Shown one piece after another: positions 29,385 to 39,186 of a stretch of DNA of 64,000 nt. The DNA is from Acidovorax soli. GTDB lineage: Bacteria; Pseudomonadota; Gammaproteobacteria; Burkholderiales; Burkholderiaceae_C. Numbering within the stretch: position 1 is the stretch's first letter; each line of letters opens with the position of its first letter. The notes below the pieces were generated by a model. That model had not been told where the DNA came from. It ran no database searches and saw nothing but the letters and a program-made list of their open reading frames with translations. Made by a program: the position numbers and the translations under genes. The DNA lies in assembly GCF_014207955.1 (NCBI RefSeq), contig NZ_JACHLK010000005.1:124001-188000 (forward strand), written 5' to 3'.

Positions 29385-30553
29385 CCCAGCAACTGGTCCA
29401 GGGCCGCGATCACGCGGTCCTGGTCGGCATCGGCCATGGCCGTGAACAGCGGAATGCTCACCATGGCCTGGTAGGCCGCATCCGCCTCGGGGAACATCGC
29501 GGGCGTGAGTGCGTAGCGGTCGCGCCAGTAGGGGTGGCGGTGCAGCGGCACATAGTGCACGCTGGTGCCGATCCCCCGGTCCGACAGTCCCTGCACCAGC
29601 GCATCGCGCGACAGGCGTGCACCGGGCGCCAGGCGAATGACGTACAGGTGCCAGGCATGCACATCGCCCGCGGGTGCCTCGGCCGGCAGTACCAGGGGCA
29701 GGTGTTTCAGGCCCGCGTGGTAGCGCTGCGCGAGGTACTGGCGCCGCTCCACGAAAGCCGGCAGGCGCGCCAGTTGCTGCACGCCCATGGCCGCGGCCAC
29801 GTCGGTCATGTTGTACTTGAAGCCCGGCGCCACCACCTCGTAGTACCAGGCCGGTGTCTTGGAGGTGAAGCGGTCGAAGGCATCGCGGTTCATGCCGTGC
29901 AGGCGCATCACGCGCATGCGCTTGGCCAGCTCGGGGTCGCGCGTCACGGCCATGCCGCCTTCGCCGGTGGTGATGGTCTTGTTGGCGTAGAAGCTGAACA
30001 CCGTGACATCCGACGCCAGTTGCCCCACCAGCGTGCCCTTCCAGGTCGTGGGCAGGGCGTGGGCTGCATCCTCCACCACCTTGAGGCCGTGCTCCTTCGC
30101 AATGGCCAAAATGGCATCCATGTCACAGGCCAGGCCGCCATAGTGCACCGGCATGATGGCTTTGGTGCGCGGCGTGATCGCGGCGCGCACCAGCGCCGGG
30201 TCCATGTTCAGCGTCACCGGGTCCACGTCCACCAGCACCGGGTCGGCGCCCAGGTAGCGCACCACTTCGGTCGTGGCCGTGAAGGTCAGCGTGGGGGCGA
30301 TCACTTCGTCGCCCGGGCCGATGCCCAGCGCTTCCAGGGCCAGGTGCAGGCCGGCTGTGGCCGAGTTCACGGCCAGGCTGTCCACGCCACCCCCCAGGTA
30401 GTCGGTGAAGGCCTGCTCGAAGGTCCTGGTCTGCGGCCCCGTCGTGACCCAGCCTGAGCGCATGGCCTCGGCGACGGCGTTCACCTCGGCGTCACCGATG
30501 TCGGGGCGCGCAAAGGGCAGGAAGGGCAGGGCGGGAGTGTCAGCGTTGGGCAT
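29381..30553 (-). CDS. DegT/DnrJ/EryC1 family sugar aminotransferase
   Basis: PLP-dependent enzyme of 390 residues that transfers an amino group to a keto-sugar nucleotide. [12 protein letters not shown] is the substrate-phosphate loop, the PLP ring contact is [12 protein letters not shown], and the Schiff-base lysine is Lys192 in [13 protein letters not shown]. The likely partner is the 4,6-dehydratase encoded at 36546-38444, which makes a 4-keto sugar. The gene overlaps ugd by 14 bases and the sugar transferase by four. Confidence 0.92.
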   Translation of the reverse strand: MPNADTPALPFLPFARPDIGDAEVNAVAEAMRSGWVTTGPQTRTFEQAFTDYLGGGVDSLAVNSATAGLHLALEALGIGPGDEVIAPTLTFTATTEVVRYLGADPVLVDVDPVTLNMDPALVRAAITPRTKAIMPVHYGGLACDMDAILAIAKEHGLKVVEDAAHALPTTWKGTLVGQLASDVTVFSFYANKTITTGEGGMAVTRDPELAKRMRVMRLHGMNRDAFDRFTSKTPAWYYEVVAPGFKYNMTDVAAAMGVQQLARLPAFVERRQYLAQRYHAGLKHLPLVLPAEAPAGDVHAWHLYVIRLAPGARLSRDALVQGLSDRGIGTSVHYVPLHRHPYWRDRYALTPAMFPEADAAYQAMVSIPLFTAMADADQDRVIAALDQLLG

Positions 30554-31904
30554 GGGCGGTGTCAAAGGGAGGCGCAGAGGCCGTACCACGGCCGATGGCG
30601 TGGTATTCCAGCCCTGCGGCCTGCAGTTCGGCGGGTTCGAAGAGGTTGCGGCCATCGAACACCACGCGTTCGTGCAGCGTGGCGGCCAGGTGGGCGAAGT
30701 CCGGGCTGCGGAACTCCTTCCACTCGGTGGCAATGACCAGCGCGTCGGCGCCTGTGAGCGCTGCATCGGCCAGCACCGCGAACGACAGACCGGCGCGCGG
30801 ACCCAGCGCCTGGCGCGCCTGGTCCATGGCCTGCGGGTCGTAGGCCACCACCTCGGCGCCCAGGGCCAGCAGGCGTTCGATGATGGCCAGGCTCGGCGCC
30901 TCGCGCATGTCGTCGGTGCCGGGCTTGAAGGCCAGGCCCCACAGGGCAAAGCGTCGGCCTGACAGGTCGGGGCCGAAGCGCGCGCAGATCTTGTCCACGA
31001 GCACCTGTTTCTGGCGCTCGTTCACGGCCTGCACGGCGGGCAGGATGTGGAATGCCTGCCCCGCGTCCTGCGCGGTCTTGATGAGCGCGCGCACATCCTT
31101 GGGAAAGCACGATCCGCCATAGCCCGTGCCCGCGTACAGGAAATGCGTGCCGATGCGCGGGTCCATGCCGATGCCGGTGCGCACGTGCTCGATGTCGGCG
31201 CCCAGCGTCTCGGCCAGCAGCGCCAGCTCGTTCATGAAGCTGATGCGCGTGGCCAGCATGGCATTGGCCGCGTACTTGGTGAACTCCGCACTGCGCACGT
31301 CCATCAGCACCAGGCGGTCGCGGTTGCGCATGAAGGGCGCGTACACGGCGCGCATGAGCTCGGTGGCGCGGTGGTCCTCGCTGCCCACGATCACGCGGTC
31401 CGGCCGCATGAAGTCCTGCACCGCGCTGCCTTCCTTGAGGAATTCGGGGTTGGACACCACGGTGAAGTCCGCCGCCAGGCCACGCGCTGCCAGCACGCCG
31501 GCCACCGTGTCGCGCACGCGGTCGGCCGTGCCCACGGGCACCGTGCTCTTGTTGACGATGAGCTTGTAGCCCGCCATGCGCTCGGCGATCGCGCGGGCCG
31601 CCGCCAGCACATGCTGCAGGTCGGCCGAGCCATCCTCGCTCGGTGGGGTGCCCACGGCGATGAACTGCAGCAGGCCGTGCGCCACGGCGTGGTCGGTGTC
31701 GGTGGTGAACTCCAGGCGGCCGGCGCGCGCATTGCGCAGCACCACGTCGAGCAGTCCGGGCTCGTGGATGGGCAGTTGCCCCTGGTTCAGCGATGCGATG
31801 CGGCGCGCATCGAGGTCCAGGCACACCACGTGGTTGCCCATCTCCGCGAGACAGGCCCCGGTGACAAGGCCCACATAGCCGGTGCCGATGACGGTGATCT
31901 TCAT
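30540..31904 (-). CDS. ugd: UDP-glucose 6-dehydrogenase
   Basis: Oxidises UDP-glucose to UDP-glucuronate with two NAD+. The 454-residue protein has the N-terminal Rossmann motif [15 protein letters not shown], the catalytic Cys266 in [10 protein letters not shown] and the C-terminal domain [17 protein letters not shown]. It supplies an acidic sugar for the polysaccharide built by the surrounding genes. The methyltransferase gene upstream ends 34 bases before it. Confidence 0.95.
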   Translation of the reverse strand: MKITVIGTGYVGLVTGACLAEMGNHVVCLDLDARRIASLNQGQLPIHEPGLLDVVLRNARAGRLEFTTDTDHAVAHGLLQFIAVGTPPSEDGSADLQHVLAAARAIAERMAGYKLIVNKSTVPVGTADRVRDTVAGVLAARGLAADFTVVSNPEFLKEGSAVQDFMRPDRVIVGSEDHRATELMRAVYAPFMRNRDRLVLMDVRSAEFTKYAANAMLATRISFMNELALLAETLGADIEHVRTGIGMDPRIGTHFLYAGTGYGGSCFPKDVRALIKTAQDAGQAFHILPAVQAVNERQKQVLVDKICARFGPDLSGRRFALWGLAFKPGTDDMREAPSLAIIERLLALGAEVVAYDPQAMDQARQALGPRAGLSFAVLADAALTGADALVIATEWKEFRSPDFAHLAATLHERVVFDGRNLFEPAELQAAGLEYHAIGRGTASAPPFDTAHAQR

Positions 31905-31938
31905 GGGGGAAAACGTTCCAAATACAACAAGGCTGCAC

Positions 31939-32640
31939 TCAGGCTGGCTTGGCCAGCCAGGTCAGGCGGTGGGTGCGCAGCGGGTACAGCAGTGCGGATG
32001 CGGGCGCCAGGCAGGCGGCAGGCAGCCTGCGCGCAATCGGTGGCGCCAGCGTGATTCGCCGCGACTGCACCTGCGCCTTGGGAAACAGCTGTCGCAGTTC
32101 TGCCAGCGGTACGCCACGCACATCCGGGTTGTTCGGATTGTCCACCACGAAGTCATAGACCAGCACGCCGCCGCCGGGTGCCGCCCAGCGCCACAAGGTC
32201 TCTGCCATGTGGCGCTGGAAGGCCGGGTCGAGCAGCGAGCTGAACAGGGTGAAGGCCAGCACTGCCTGCTGGCTGCCTTCGGCCAGGAGGGCCTGCGTGG
32301 CGTCGCCCTCGGTGATCTGCACGGCTGCAGGCAGTGCGGCGCGTGCCTGTGCGGCACGCTCGGCGATCAGCTCCAGCCCCTGCAGGCGTGCGGGGCTGGC
32401 GCCCAGGCGCAGCAGGTCCTGCAGGTTGCCGCCCGCGCCGCAGCCCACTTCGGTGATGGCCAGGTCCGCCAGGCTGCTCCAGCCATGGGCGTTCCACAGC
32501 TTCACCAGGGCGCGCAGGCGTTCCTGCTGGGCCTGCAGGGCCGAGGGGCTGGCCATCAGCTGGTAGCGCAGGGCATCCTGCGCGCCATCGCGGCGCGCAT
32601 AGCGCGCCTGCACGGCCTGGGGTTCGGTGCTGCCATTCAT
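31939..32640 (-). CDS. Class I SAM-dependent methyltransferase
   Basis: A 233-residue methyltransferase with the SAM-binding motif [12 protein letters not shown] and the acidic LQGLELIAE at the end of strand 2. [15 protein letters not shown] is a motif seen in methyltransferases of polysaccharide clusters. The start overlaps the glycosyltransferase stop by four bases. It probably methylates a sugar or the growing chain end; the exact acceptor is unknown. Confidence 0.82.
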   Translation of the reverse strand: MNGSTEPQAVQARYARRDGAQDALRYQLMASPSALQAQQERLRALVKLWNAHGWSSLADLAITEVGCGAGGNLQDLLRLGASPARLQGLELIAERAAQARAALPAAVQITEGDATQALLAEGSQQAVLAFTLFSSLLDPAFQRHMAETLWRWAAPGGGVLVYDFVVDNPNNPDVRGVPLAELRQLFPKAQVQSRRITLAPPIARRLPAACLAPASALLYPLRTHRLTWLAKPA

Positions 32641-33668
32641 CGCGTGATGCGGGCGAATTGGGTCGACGGAGCGCGGTCGCGCAGCACATCCCACAGGCCA
32701 CGCCAGGTGCCCAGGCCATAGGCCAGGTGGTAGGCGGCAATCACCACCGGCAGGCGTGCCAGCAGGCCCCACTGGCCCGCGCCGTGTGCCGCCGACACAG
32801 AGGCCCAGCCCACATAGACAGCATAGAGGGCCAGCAGGGCCGCCAGGGGCAGCACCGTCCAGGGCACACACAGCGCGAACAGCGCGAGCGCTGCCACGAA
32901 GGCCGCCGGCACCAGCTGGCGCGCCGAGCCGGGTTGCCCGTGCTTGCGCATCACGAAGGGGCGCCAGTAGCCGTACTGGCGCTGCTGCGCGAACAGGTGG
33001 CGCAGCGAGTTGCGTGGGTGGTAGAGCGAATGGATCTGCGGGCTCTGCCAGATGCGCCCGCCCGCCAGGCGCAGGCGCAGGTTGTGCTCGTCGTCCTGGT
33101 TGCGCACCAGGGCCTCGTCGAAGCCGCCGATGCGCTCGAACACGGCGCGCGGCCAGCAGCCCAGGTAGACCGTGTCCACCGCGCCGTCGTACCGGGTGTC
33201 GCGCGAGCGCGCGCCACCCACCACCCAGCGGCACTGGAAGGCGGCGGCCACGGCCCGGCCCATGGGGCCCGTGCCCTCGGCCACCCAGGGGCCGCCCACA
33301 TTGTCGGCGCTGGTGCGTGCCAGGGTCTCGATGCAGCGCGCCACATAGTCGGGGGCAAAGCGGGTGTGGATATCGAGCCGCACGATGACCTCGCCGCGTG
33401 CGCGGGCGATGCAGGCATTGAGCCCGGTGGAGACGATGCGCCCGGGGTTGTCGACCCACTGCAGCCGCGCGTCCGCTGTGCTGCGCGCGACCAGCAGCTC
33501 GCGCGTGCCGTCGTCACTGCAGCCGTCGGCCACCAGCACTTCCATCTGCCAGCCGGGCGGCAGCACCTGCGCCAGCGCGCTGTCGCAGAAGGCGGCGATA
33601 TGCCCGGCCTCGTTGCGGCAGGGGGCGATCACGCTGACCCAGCGCAGGTCGCTCTGGGGTGCGCTCAT
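32637..33668 (-). CDS. Glycosyltransferase family 2, ExoA-like, membrane anchored
   Basis: A 343-residue GT-A enzyme. VSVIAPCRNEAGHI opens the nucleotide-binding domain, VADGCSDDGTREL and EVIVRLDIHTRF (the DxD-type site) follow, and FDEALVRNQDDEHNLRLR is the acceptor-side motif. Two or three hydrophobic segments (about 255-300 and 308-330) anchor it in the inner membrane. The layout resembles ExoA of succinoglycan synthesis. It is coupled to both neighbours by four-base overlaps. Confidence 0.87.
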   Translation of the reverse strand: MSAPQSDLRWVSVIAPCRNEAGHIAAFCDSALAQVLPPGWQMEVLVADGCSDDGTRELLVARSTADARLQWVDNPGRIVSTGLNACIARARGEVIVRLDIHTRFAPDYVARCIETLARTSADNVGGPWVAEGTGPMGRAVAAAFQCRWVVGGARSRDTRYDGAVDTVYLGCWPRAVFERIGGFDEALVRNQDDEHNLRLRLAGGRIWQSPQIHSLYHPRNSLRHLFAQQRQYGYWRPFVMRKHGQPGSARQLVPAAFVAALALFALCVPWTVLPLAALLALYAVYVGWASVSAAHGAGQWGLLARLPVVIAAYHLAYGLGTWRGLWDVLRDRAPSTQFARITR

Positions 33669-34729
33669 GGGGTGCCCATCCGTTCTCGGTAAAGTTGGTC
33701 CATTCTGTCCATCTGTACAGCCCGATCGCCATCGCGTGCAATGCGCTGCACGTTCTCGCTTCCATGGCGCTGCATGCGTGCATCGTCGGCGGCCAGGGCT
33801 TCCAGGCAATGCGCCAGTGCCGCCGCATCGCGTGGGGGTACCAGCAGTCCGGCGTTCAGCCAGGCGCGGTTGGCATCGAGGTCGCTGGCCACCACCGTGA
33901 GGCCGCAGGCCATGCTTTCGAGCACCGAGACCGAGGTCGCGTCGCTCGTGGGCACCGACACCGAGATCTTGCACTGCGCGAGCACCCGCGCCATGCCCGC
34001 ATCGTCCAGCCGGCCGTGGAACAGCACATGCTGCTCCAGCCCCCTGGCGCCTACCAGTGCGCGCAGCGCGCCCTCCATCGAGCCGCCGCCCAGCAGGTGC
34101 AGTTGCACCCCCGCTTCGGGATGGCGTGCCACCAGCGTGGCGATGGCCTCGATGATGGTGTCGATGTTGTAGTTGGGCTCCCACGAGCGCAGGCTCACGA
34201 TCTGCAGCCCGGCCTTGGCTCCCCAGGGCGCAGGCGCAAAGCGCGCCAGGTCCACGCCCCAGTGGATCTCCTGCACGGGGCAGGCAGGGCCGTAGCTGCG
34301 CGCGGCGTCGAGCAGGCTTTCCGAATCGCCGGTGATCAGGTCGGCACGCCGCAGGGTCCAGCCCGTGAGCCAGCGCATCAGCGCGCTCTGATGCGGGGTT
34401 ACCAGCAGGTCGCTGCCCCAGGCCGTCATCACCAGCGGGTGGCGGCCGCAGCGCGCCCCCAGGTAGCCATAGGAGGTGGTGTAGTGCGCATGCACGATGT
34501 CGGGCGCCAGGGCCTGCACGTAGCGCCGCGCCTGGCCGGCGCGCAGCAGCCAGTCGGTGGATCGGCGCACGGGTGCCAGCACCTTCTGCTCTACGCCTTC
34601 GATGGGGGCCGGGTGCGCCGTGACCAGCGACACGCGGTAGCCGCGCGCGCGCATTTCCGCGGCCCAGCGCTGGATGTGCGGGCTCGTGGCATCGCCCAGC
34701 AGGCACAGGTGCGTGGGGGCTTCAGCCAT
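33665..34729 (-). CDS. Glycosyltransferase family 4 (GT-B)
   Basis: A 354-residue soluble GT-B glycosyltransferase. The N-terminal acceptor half has CLLGDATSPHIQRWA and DIVHAHYTTSYG; the C-terminal donor half has IVSLRSWEPNYNID, LLGGGSMEG and SVLESMACGLTVVASD, the E-x7-E region of GT4. ATG at 34729 is chosen; it overlaps the acyltransferase stop by eight bases. It adds one sugar during repeat-unit assembly; donor and linkage are unknown. Confidence 0.88.
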   Translation of the reverse strand: MAEAPTHLCLLGDATSPHIQRWAAEMRARGYRVSLVTAHPAPIEGVEQKVLAPVRRSTDWLLRAGQARRYVQALAPDIVHAHYTTSYGYLGARCGRHPLVMTAWGSDLLVTPHQSALMRWLTGWTLRRADLITGDSESLLDAARSYGPACPVQEIHWGVDLARFAPAPWGAKAGLQIVSLRSWEPNYNIDTIIEAIATLVARHPEAGVQLHLLGGGSMEGALRALVGARGLEQHVLFHGRLDDAGMARVLAQCKISVSVPTSDATSVSVLESMACGLTVVASDLDANRAWLNAGLLVPPRDAAALAHCLEALAADDARMQRHGSENVQRIARDGDRAVQMDRMDQLYRERMGTP

Positions 34730-35333
34730 GGGCGTCGGGCTCCGTGGCCTGGGGCAGCTCGCCCGCCCAGGCGCGGTAGTGTTCGGCCCATTCGGGGTGT
34801 TGCGCCAGCAAGGCCGCATCGGCCGTGCGCACATCGCCCACCTGGCGTGCGGGGGTGCCGGCCATCACCGCAAAGTCGGGCACCTCGCCGCGCACCTGCG
34901 AATACGCGCAGATGAGGGCGCCGCGCCCGATGCGCGTGCCGGCCTCGATCAGGCTGTGCGGCCCCACGAAGGTGTAGGCGCCGATGTGCACAGCGCCCTT
35001 CACGTAGCCGGGCACTTCGCCGCCCGCATGGGTGGCATAGCCACGCCCGAGCAGGCGGATGGAGCGGTGCGAGCTGTGGGTCACGATGCTCACGAAGTTG
35101 GTGATCTGCACGCCCTCGCCGATCGTGAGGCCTGCCCCGGCATCGAGGAAATTGAACTGGCCGATGAAGACATGGTCCGCCAGCTGCAGGCCTTCCTCGC
35201 CTTCGATGCAGGTGCTGGGTGCGATGCGCGTGTGCGCCAGCAGCACACCGCCGGGCGTGCGCTCGCCAAACACCATGCGGTACATCAGCGCCTGCCAGAT
35301 CCGGCGCCGTGCGCGGTTAAGCCAGGCTTTCAT
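34722..35333 (-). CDS. Left-handed beta-helix (hexapeptide) acyltransferase
   Basis: A 203-residue trimeric acetyltransferase of the WbbJ/NodL type. Imperfect hexapeptide repeats run from about residue 50 to 165, for example IGEGVQITN, IGAYTFVG, IEAGTRIGRGALI, ending with PDFAVMAGTPARQVG. A Rossmann-like N-terminal domain as in PglD is absent. It probably O- or N-acetylates a sugar of the polysaccharide. ATG at 35333 overlaps the flippase gene end by 17 bases. Confidence 0.86.
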   Translation of the reverse strand: MKAWLNRARRRIWQALMYRMVFGERTPGGVLLAHTRIAPSTCIEGEEGLQLADHVFIGQFNFLDAGAGLTIGEGVQITNFVSIVTHSSHRSIRLLGRGYATHAGGEVPGYVKGAVHIGAYTFVGPHSLIEAGTRIGRGALICAYSQVRGEVPDFAVMAGTPARQVGDVRTADAALLAQHPEWAEHYRAWAGELPQATEPDAHG

Positions 35334-36549
35334 CGGGAATGTTTTTCCAGTGGGCAAGGGTGAGGAAGTAGTAGGCGAAGTAGGGCAGCATGGAGGCCGA
35401 GATGCCCCAGGCCGCGCCTGTGAGGCCACCCAGGGCCAGGCCGGCCAGTAGCCCGGCAAAGAAGGCCAATTGTCCCACCAGCGCGAGCTTGAGTGCCCAG
35501 GCCTGTGCGCGCCAGGCCAGCGTGGTCACCGACAGCGGCGAGGCGATGAAGTGCAGCGCGATATAGGGCGCGATCGCGCGCACCAGCGGTCCGGCCTCGC
35601 TCCACTGTGCGCCGAATGCGGTGGTGAACAGCCATGGCCCCCAGAGCATGAGCACCGCCATCATCGGCAGAGCGATGGTGGCCAGCGCCAGCATGCTCTT
35701 GCGCACCAGGGCGCGGGCCTCGCCCGCGGTGCGGGCCTGCAGCAGCTGGGGGTACAGCGCTTGCGACAGGGCCCCGCCCAGCAGCGTGGCCGGGGCCTTG
35801 AGGTAGCGCAGCGACAGCGCCCACAGGCCGGCCGCGGCGCCGCCCGCCCAGGCCGCCACCGCGATGAGGGTCAGCGTGTCCTGCAGCGCCCCCATGAAGG
35901 CGTGCGGCGTGTTGAGCAGCGGGAAGTCGCGGTGCTTCGTGGCCATGGCCCGCAGCGATGCCCAGGGCGTGCGCCACAACACCGCCCAGCCCCCGGCAGG
36001 GGCCGGCCGCGCCAGGGCGGCGGCGGCCACCAGGCCCGCGGCCACGGCGCCGGCCAGCAGGCCGGCAGCGCCGATCTTGAGCAGGCCCAGCGCCAGCTGC
36101 AGCACAGCGCCGCCGCCGTGCTGTACCAGGCGCGCCAGCGACAACAGGCCAAAGCGCTGCGAGCGCGTGGCCCACAGCGTGAGCCACTGCGTGGCCGCGA
36201 TGGCCAGCACGGCCAGCGGCAAGGCCCAGGCCAGTGGCAGGCCCTGCACGGCTGCAACGGCGCCACCCGTTACCACCGCGCAGGCCGTGACCGCCAGCAG
36301 CACCCGTGCGCACAGAGCCATCAGCTCGGCCGCACCCACTTCGGCTTTTTCCAGCGGTAGCGCGAATTCGTAGCGCGCACAGCCAACCACGGCCAGGTTG
36401 GTGGCAAGGGCCCAGAGCAGCGCGAACTGGCCGAACTCAGTGGGAGAGTACAGGCGCGTGAGGGCCGGCCCCAGCAGCAGGGGCAGCGCATGGGCCGCCA
36501 CACTGCCAGTCAGCAAGGTGGCCGTGGCGCGCAGCAGGGTGGCGCTCAT
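35317..36549 (-). CDS. Oligosaccharide flippase (Wzx-like)
   Basis: A 410-residue, very hydrophobic protein with about 12 predicted membrane segments, of the polysaccharide transport (MOP) superfamily. It starts MSATLLRATATLLTGSVAAH and has LTRLYSPTEFGQFAL, the conserved early loop of these flippases. It would move undecaprenyl-linked repeat units to the periplasmic face. No Wzy polymerase is visible in the window. It overlaps the dehydratase gene by four bases. Confidence 0.88.
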   Translation of the reverse strand: MSATLLRATATLLTGSVAAHALPLLLGPALTRLYSPTEFGQFALLWALATNLAVVGCARYEFALPLEKAEVGAAELMALCARVLLAVTACAVVTGGAVAAVQGLPLAWALPLAVLAIAATQWLTLWATRSQRFGLLSLARLVQHGGGAVLQLALGLLKIGAAGLLAGAVAAGLVAAAALARPAPAGGWAVLWRTPWASLRAMATKHRDFPLLNTPHAFMGALQDTLTLIAVAAWAGGAAAGLWALSLRYLKAPATLLGGALSQALYPQLLQARTAGEARALVRKSMLALATIALPMMAVLMLWGPWLFTTAFGAQWSEAGPLVRAIAPYIALHFIASPLSVTTLAWRAQAWALKLALVGQLAFFAGLLAGLALGGLTGAAWGISASMLPYFAYYFLTLAHWKNIPDESLA

Positions 36550-38444
36550 GACAGGGACTGTTGGGGCTCCTGGTGGAAGCCCGGCACCAGTTCATGCAGC
36601 AGGACCATCATCGCGCCGCGGTCGCCCTGTTCGATGGCCTGCTCCAGCGCCTGCAGGCGGCCATGCAGCAGCTCCCAGGCCAGGTGCTCCTCATGCGCGC
36701 GCAGGATGCGCGGGTGCGAGGTGGGCAGGGCGCCGTCGCCGATCAGCAGCTCCTCGTAGAGCTTCTCGCCGGGGCGCAGGCCGGTGAAGACGATCTCGAT
36801 GTCGCCCCCGGGGTGGCCCGGTGCACGCACGCTCAGGCCCGACAGGGCGACCATGCGCTGTGCCAGGTCCAGGATGAGAATCGGCTCGCCCATGTCGAGC
36901 ACGAAGACCTCACCGCCCTGGGCCATGGCGCCGGCCTGCAGCACCAGTTGCGCGGCTTCGGGGATGGTCATGAAGTAGCGGGTCACCTCCGGGTGCGTCA
37001 CGGTGACGGGGCCGCCCGCGGCGATCTGGCTGCGGAACAGCGGGATCACGCTGCCGCTGGAGCCCAGCACATTGCCGAAGCGCACCATGGAGAAGCGGGT
37101 GCGCGGGGTGCCGTCACCTGTGCGTGGCTGGCTTGCACAGGAGGCGACGGCCTGCAGCACCAGCTCGGCCACACGCTTGCTCGCGCCCATCACATTGGTG
37201 GGGCGCACGGCCTTGTCGGTCGAGACGAGCACGAAGTTCTCCACGCCACTGGCCGTGGCGGCGCGCACCATGTTCAGCGTGCCAAAGGCATTGTTGCGGA
37301 TGCCCTCGCCCGCGTTGGCCTCCACCATGGGCACATGCTTGTAGGCCGCCGCGTGGTAGATGGTGTGGGGCCGTTGTGCCTGGCACAGGTCCCGCATGTG
37401 CTGCGCGTTGGCCACGCTGGCCAGCAGCGGCACCAGCTCGCAGGCCATGGCTTCCTGCTGCACGATGGCCTGCAGCTCCTGGTGGATGCTGTAGAGCGCG
37501 AACTCGCTGTGGTCCACCAGCAGCAGGCGCGCCGCGCCCTGGCGTGCGATCTGGCGGCACAGCTCGCTGCCGATGCTGCCGCCCGCGCCCGTGACCATCA
37601 CCGCCTGGCCGCGGATATGGCGGCCCAGCAGCGCAGGATCGGGGGCCACGGGGTCGCGGCCCAGCAGGTCTTCGAGCTCCAGGTCCTGGAAGTCGGTCAC
37701 CGTGACGCGGCCGCTGGCCAGGTCGGTGAGGCCCGGGATGGTGCGTATGCGCACGGGCAGATCGCGCAGGTTCTGGATGATCTGGTTGCGGCGCTGGCGC
37801 GGCACGCTGGGCAGGGCCAGCAGCACGTCGGTGATGCCAAAGCGCTGCACCACCTCGGCCAGGGCAATGGGCGCGTACACGCGCACGCCGTTGATGCTGC
37901 GGCCCACCTTGGCCCGGTCGTCATCGGCAAAGGCCTCGAGCACATAGTTGCGCGCGCTCACCAGGCCGGCGGCCGTCTGGGCGCCGGCCGAGCCGGCGCC
38001 GTAGATCAGCAGGCGGTGCGGGGCCCGCGTGTTCTGCCCCGCCAGCCACAGCCAGCCCAGCGAACGGCTGGCACCCACCAGCAGCAGAAAGATCACCGGC
38101 TGCAGCACGCCCACGCTGCGTGGGATCCCGTTCCACTTGCCGATCAGCAAGATGGCGAACAGCAGTGCGCCGTAGATGGCAACGGCCTTGCCCGTGGTGA
38201 TGAGCGCGTTGATGCCGGTGTAGCGGAAGATGGCGCGGTACAGCCCCAGGTTCACGAAGATGGGAAAGGCCAGCGCCGGTGCCAGCACATAGGCCAGCCA
38301 TTGCATGCCCTCGTCGGGCCAGTGCAGGGTATCCAGGCGCAGGGTGAAGGCCAGCCACATGGCGAACAGGCCCATGGCGATGTCCAGCACCACCACCACC
38401 AGCCGCTTGACCGGCCGGGGCCACTCCAGGACATTGCTCAGCAC
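36546..38444 (-). CDS. WbpM/PglF-type membrane nucleotide-sugar 4,6-dehydratase
   Basis: A 632-residue protein with four N-terminal membrane segments (about 10-110), a first nucleotide-binding domain (LLIYGAGSAGAQTA) and a C-terminal SDR domain (MVTGAGGSIGSELCRQI). The usual catalytic Tyr-x3-Lys is MGASK, with Met replacing Tyr, as in the long WbpM-type UDP-GlcNAc 4,6-dehydratases. It makes the 4-keto-6-deoxy sugar aminated by the enzyme at 29381. No ATG fits; the likely start is GTG at 38444, 25 bases after the upstream gene stop, since the frame further up overlaps that gene. Confidence 0.9.
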   Translation of the reverse strand: MLSNVLEWPRPVKRLVVVVLDIAMGLFAMWLAFTLRLDTLHWPDEGMQWLAYVLAPALAFPIFVNLGLYRAIFRYTGINALITTGKAVAIYGALLFAILLIGKWNGIPRSVGVLQPVIFLLLVGASRSLGWLWLAGQNTRAPHRLLIYGAGSAGAQTAAGLVSARNYVLEAFADDDRAKVGRSINGVRVYAPIALAEVVQRFGITDVLLALPSVPRQRRNQIIQNLRDLPVRIRTIPGLTDLASGRVTVTDFQDLELEDLLGRDPVAPDPALLGRHIRGQAVMVTGAGGSIGSELCRQIARQGAARLLLVDHSEFALYSIHQELQAIVQQEAMACELVPLLASVANAQHMRDLCQAQRPHTIYHAAAYKHVPMVEANAGEGIRNNAFGTLNMVRAATASGVENFVLVSTDKAVRPTNVMGASKRVAELVLQAVASCASQPRTGDGTPRTRFSMVRFGNVLGSSGSVIPLFRSQIAAGGPVTVTHPEVTRYFMTIPEAAQLVLQAGAMAQGGEVFVLDMGEPILILDLAQRMVALSGLSVRAPGHPGGDIEIVFTGLRPGEKLYEELLIGDGALPTSHPRILRAHEEHLAWELLHGRLQALEQAIEQGDRGAMMVLLHELVPGFHQEPQQSLS

Positions 38445-38469
38445 GCAGCCCCCGGCGTCGGCAGGGCGC

Positions 38470-39105
38470 TCACTGCGCGATGCCCGTGCGTTCGAGCACG
38501 TCGCCCACCAGCTCCAGCCGCACGAGCGGGTTGTCCAGCTCCATGAGGCGCTGCTTGAGCTCCAGCGGCACGGGCAGCAGTTCGCACCAGCGGTTGGCAA
38601 CCCAGCCGCAGTCGTCGAGCTGGGCGGCCGTGGGCACCAGGGCCGATGGGCTTTCGGGGTCGCGCTGCTGCAAGGTGTTGAGCACCTGCGCCAAGGCCTG
38701 GGACGCCTTCTTCAGGTCATCGGGTACGGGCACGGGCAGGTCGGGGTCGATGTGCGTCACATCGGCAATCCACAGCCCGTGCACCAGGTGGCTGCGTTGC
38801 ACGATGCGAAAACGCTGGCTGCCGCGGCACTGCAGGGTGATGAGCCCGGCCTGCGGCATTTCCAGCTGCTCGATGACGGCCAGGGTGCCGATCTCGCAGA
38901 ACTGCTCCTCGGGCGCGCCGGCCTGGCGCACCTCATGGCCCTGGGTGAGTGCCACCACACCGAAGGGCGCGCCCATCTGGTGGCATTTGCGCACCATGTC
39001 CAGGTAACGCACCTCGAACACGCGCAGCGCCAGCAGCCCCTCGGGGAAGAGCACGGAACCCAGCGGAAACAGGGGCAGGGACGACAGGGAAAGGGGTTGT
39101 GTCAT
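38470..39105 (-). CDS. LON-substrate-binding-domain protein
   Basis: A 211-residue stand-alone Lon N-terminal (PUA-like) domain protein. It begins LPLFPLGSVLFPEGLLALRVFE, the classic LON domain opening, with no ATPase or protease domain. Such proteins are common but not functionally defined. It lies 25 bases upstream of the dehydratase gene on the same strand, so it may share the promoter of the polysaccharide cluster; a role there is unlikely. Confidence 0.87.
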   Translation of the reverse strand: MTQPLSLSSLPLFPLGSVLFPEGLLALRVFEVRYLDMVRKCHQMGAPFGVVALTQGHEVRQAGAPEEQFCEIGTLAVIEQLEMPQAGLITLQCRGSQRFRIVQRSHLVHGLWIADVTHIDPDLPVPVPDDLKKASQALAQVLNTLQQRDPESPSALVPTAAQLDDCGWVANRWCELLPVPLELKQRLMELDNPLVRLELVGDVLERTGIAQ

Positions 39106-39186
39106 TGAGCAAGACCTTCGCCCGCTATCATCCCATGGCGCGGCCTGCTTTCGCACCGCCCGCTTTCCTTTTTGCCGCTCGCTCCC

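Noticed and set aside
27213-29474. 753-codon plus-strand frame opposite lysS and the sugar transferase
   Set aside because: Antisense shadow; the lysyl-tRNA synthetase motifs on the minus strand are complete.
36561-38546. 661-codon plus-strand frame opposite the WbpM-like gene
   Set aside because: Antisense shadow with His/Gln/Gly-rich composition.
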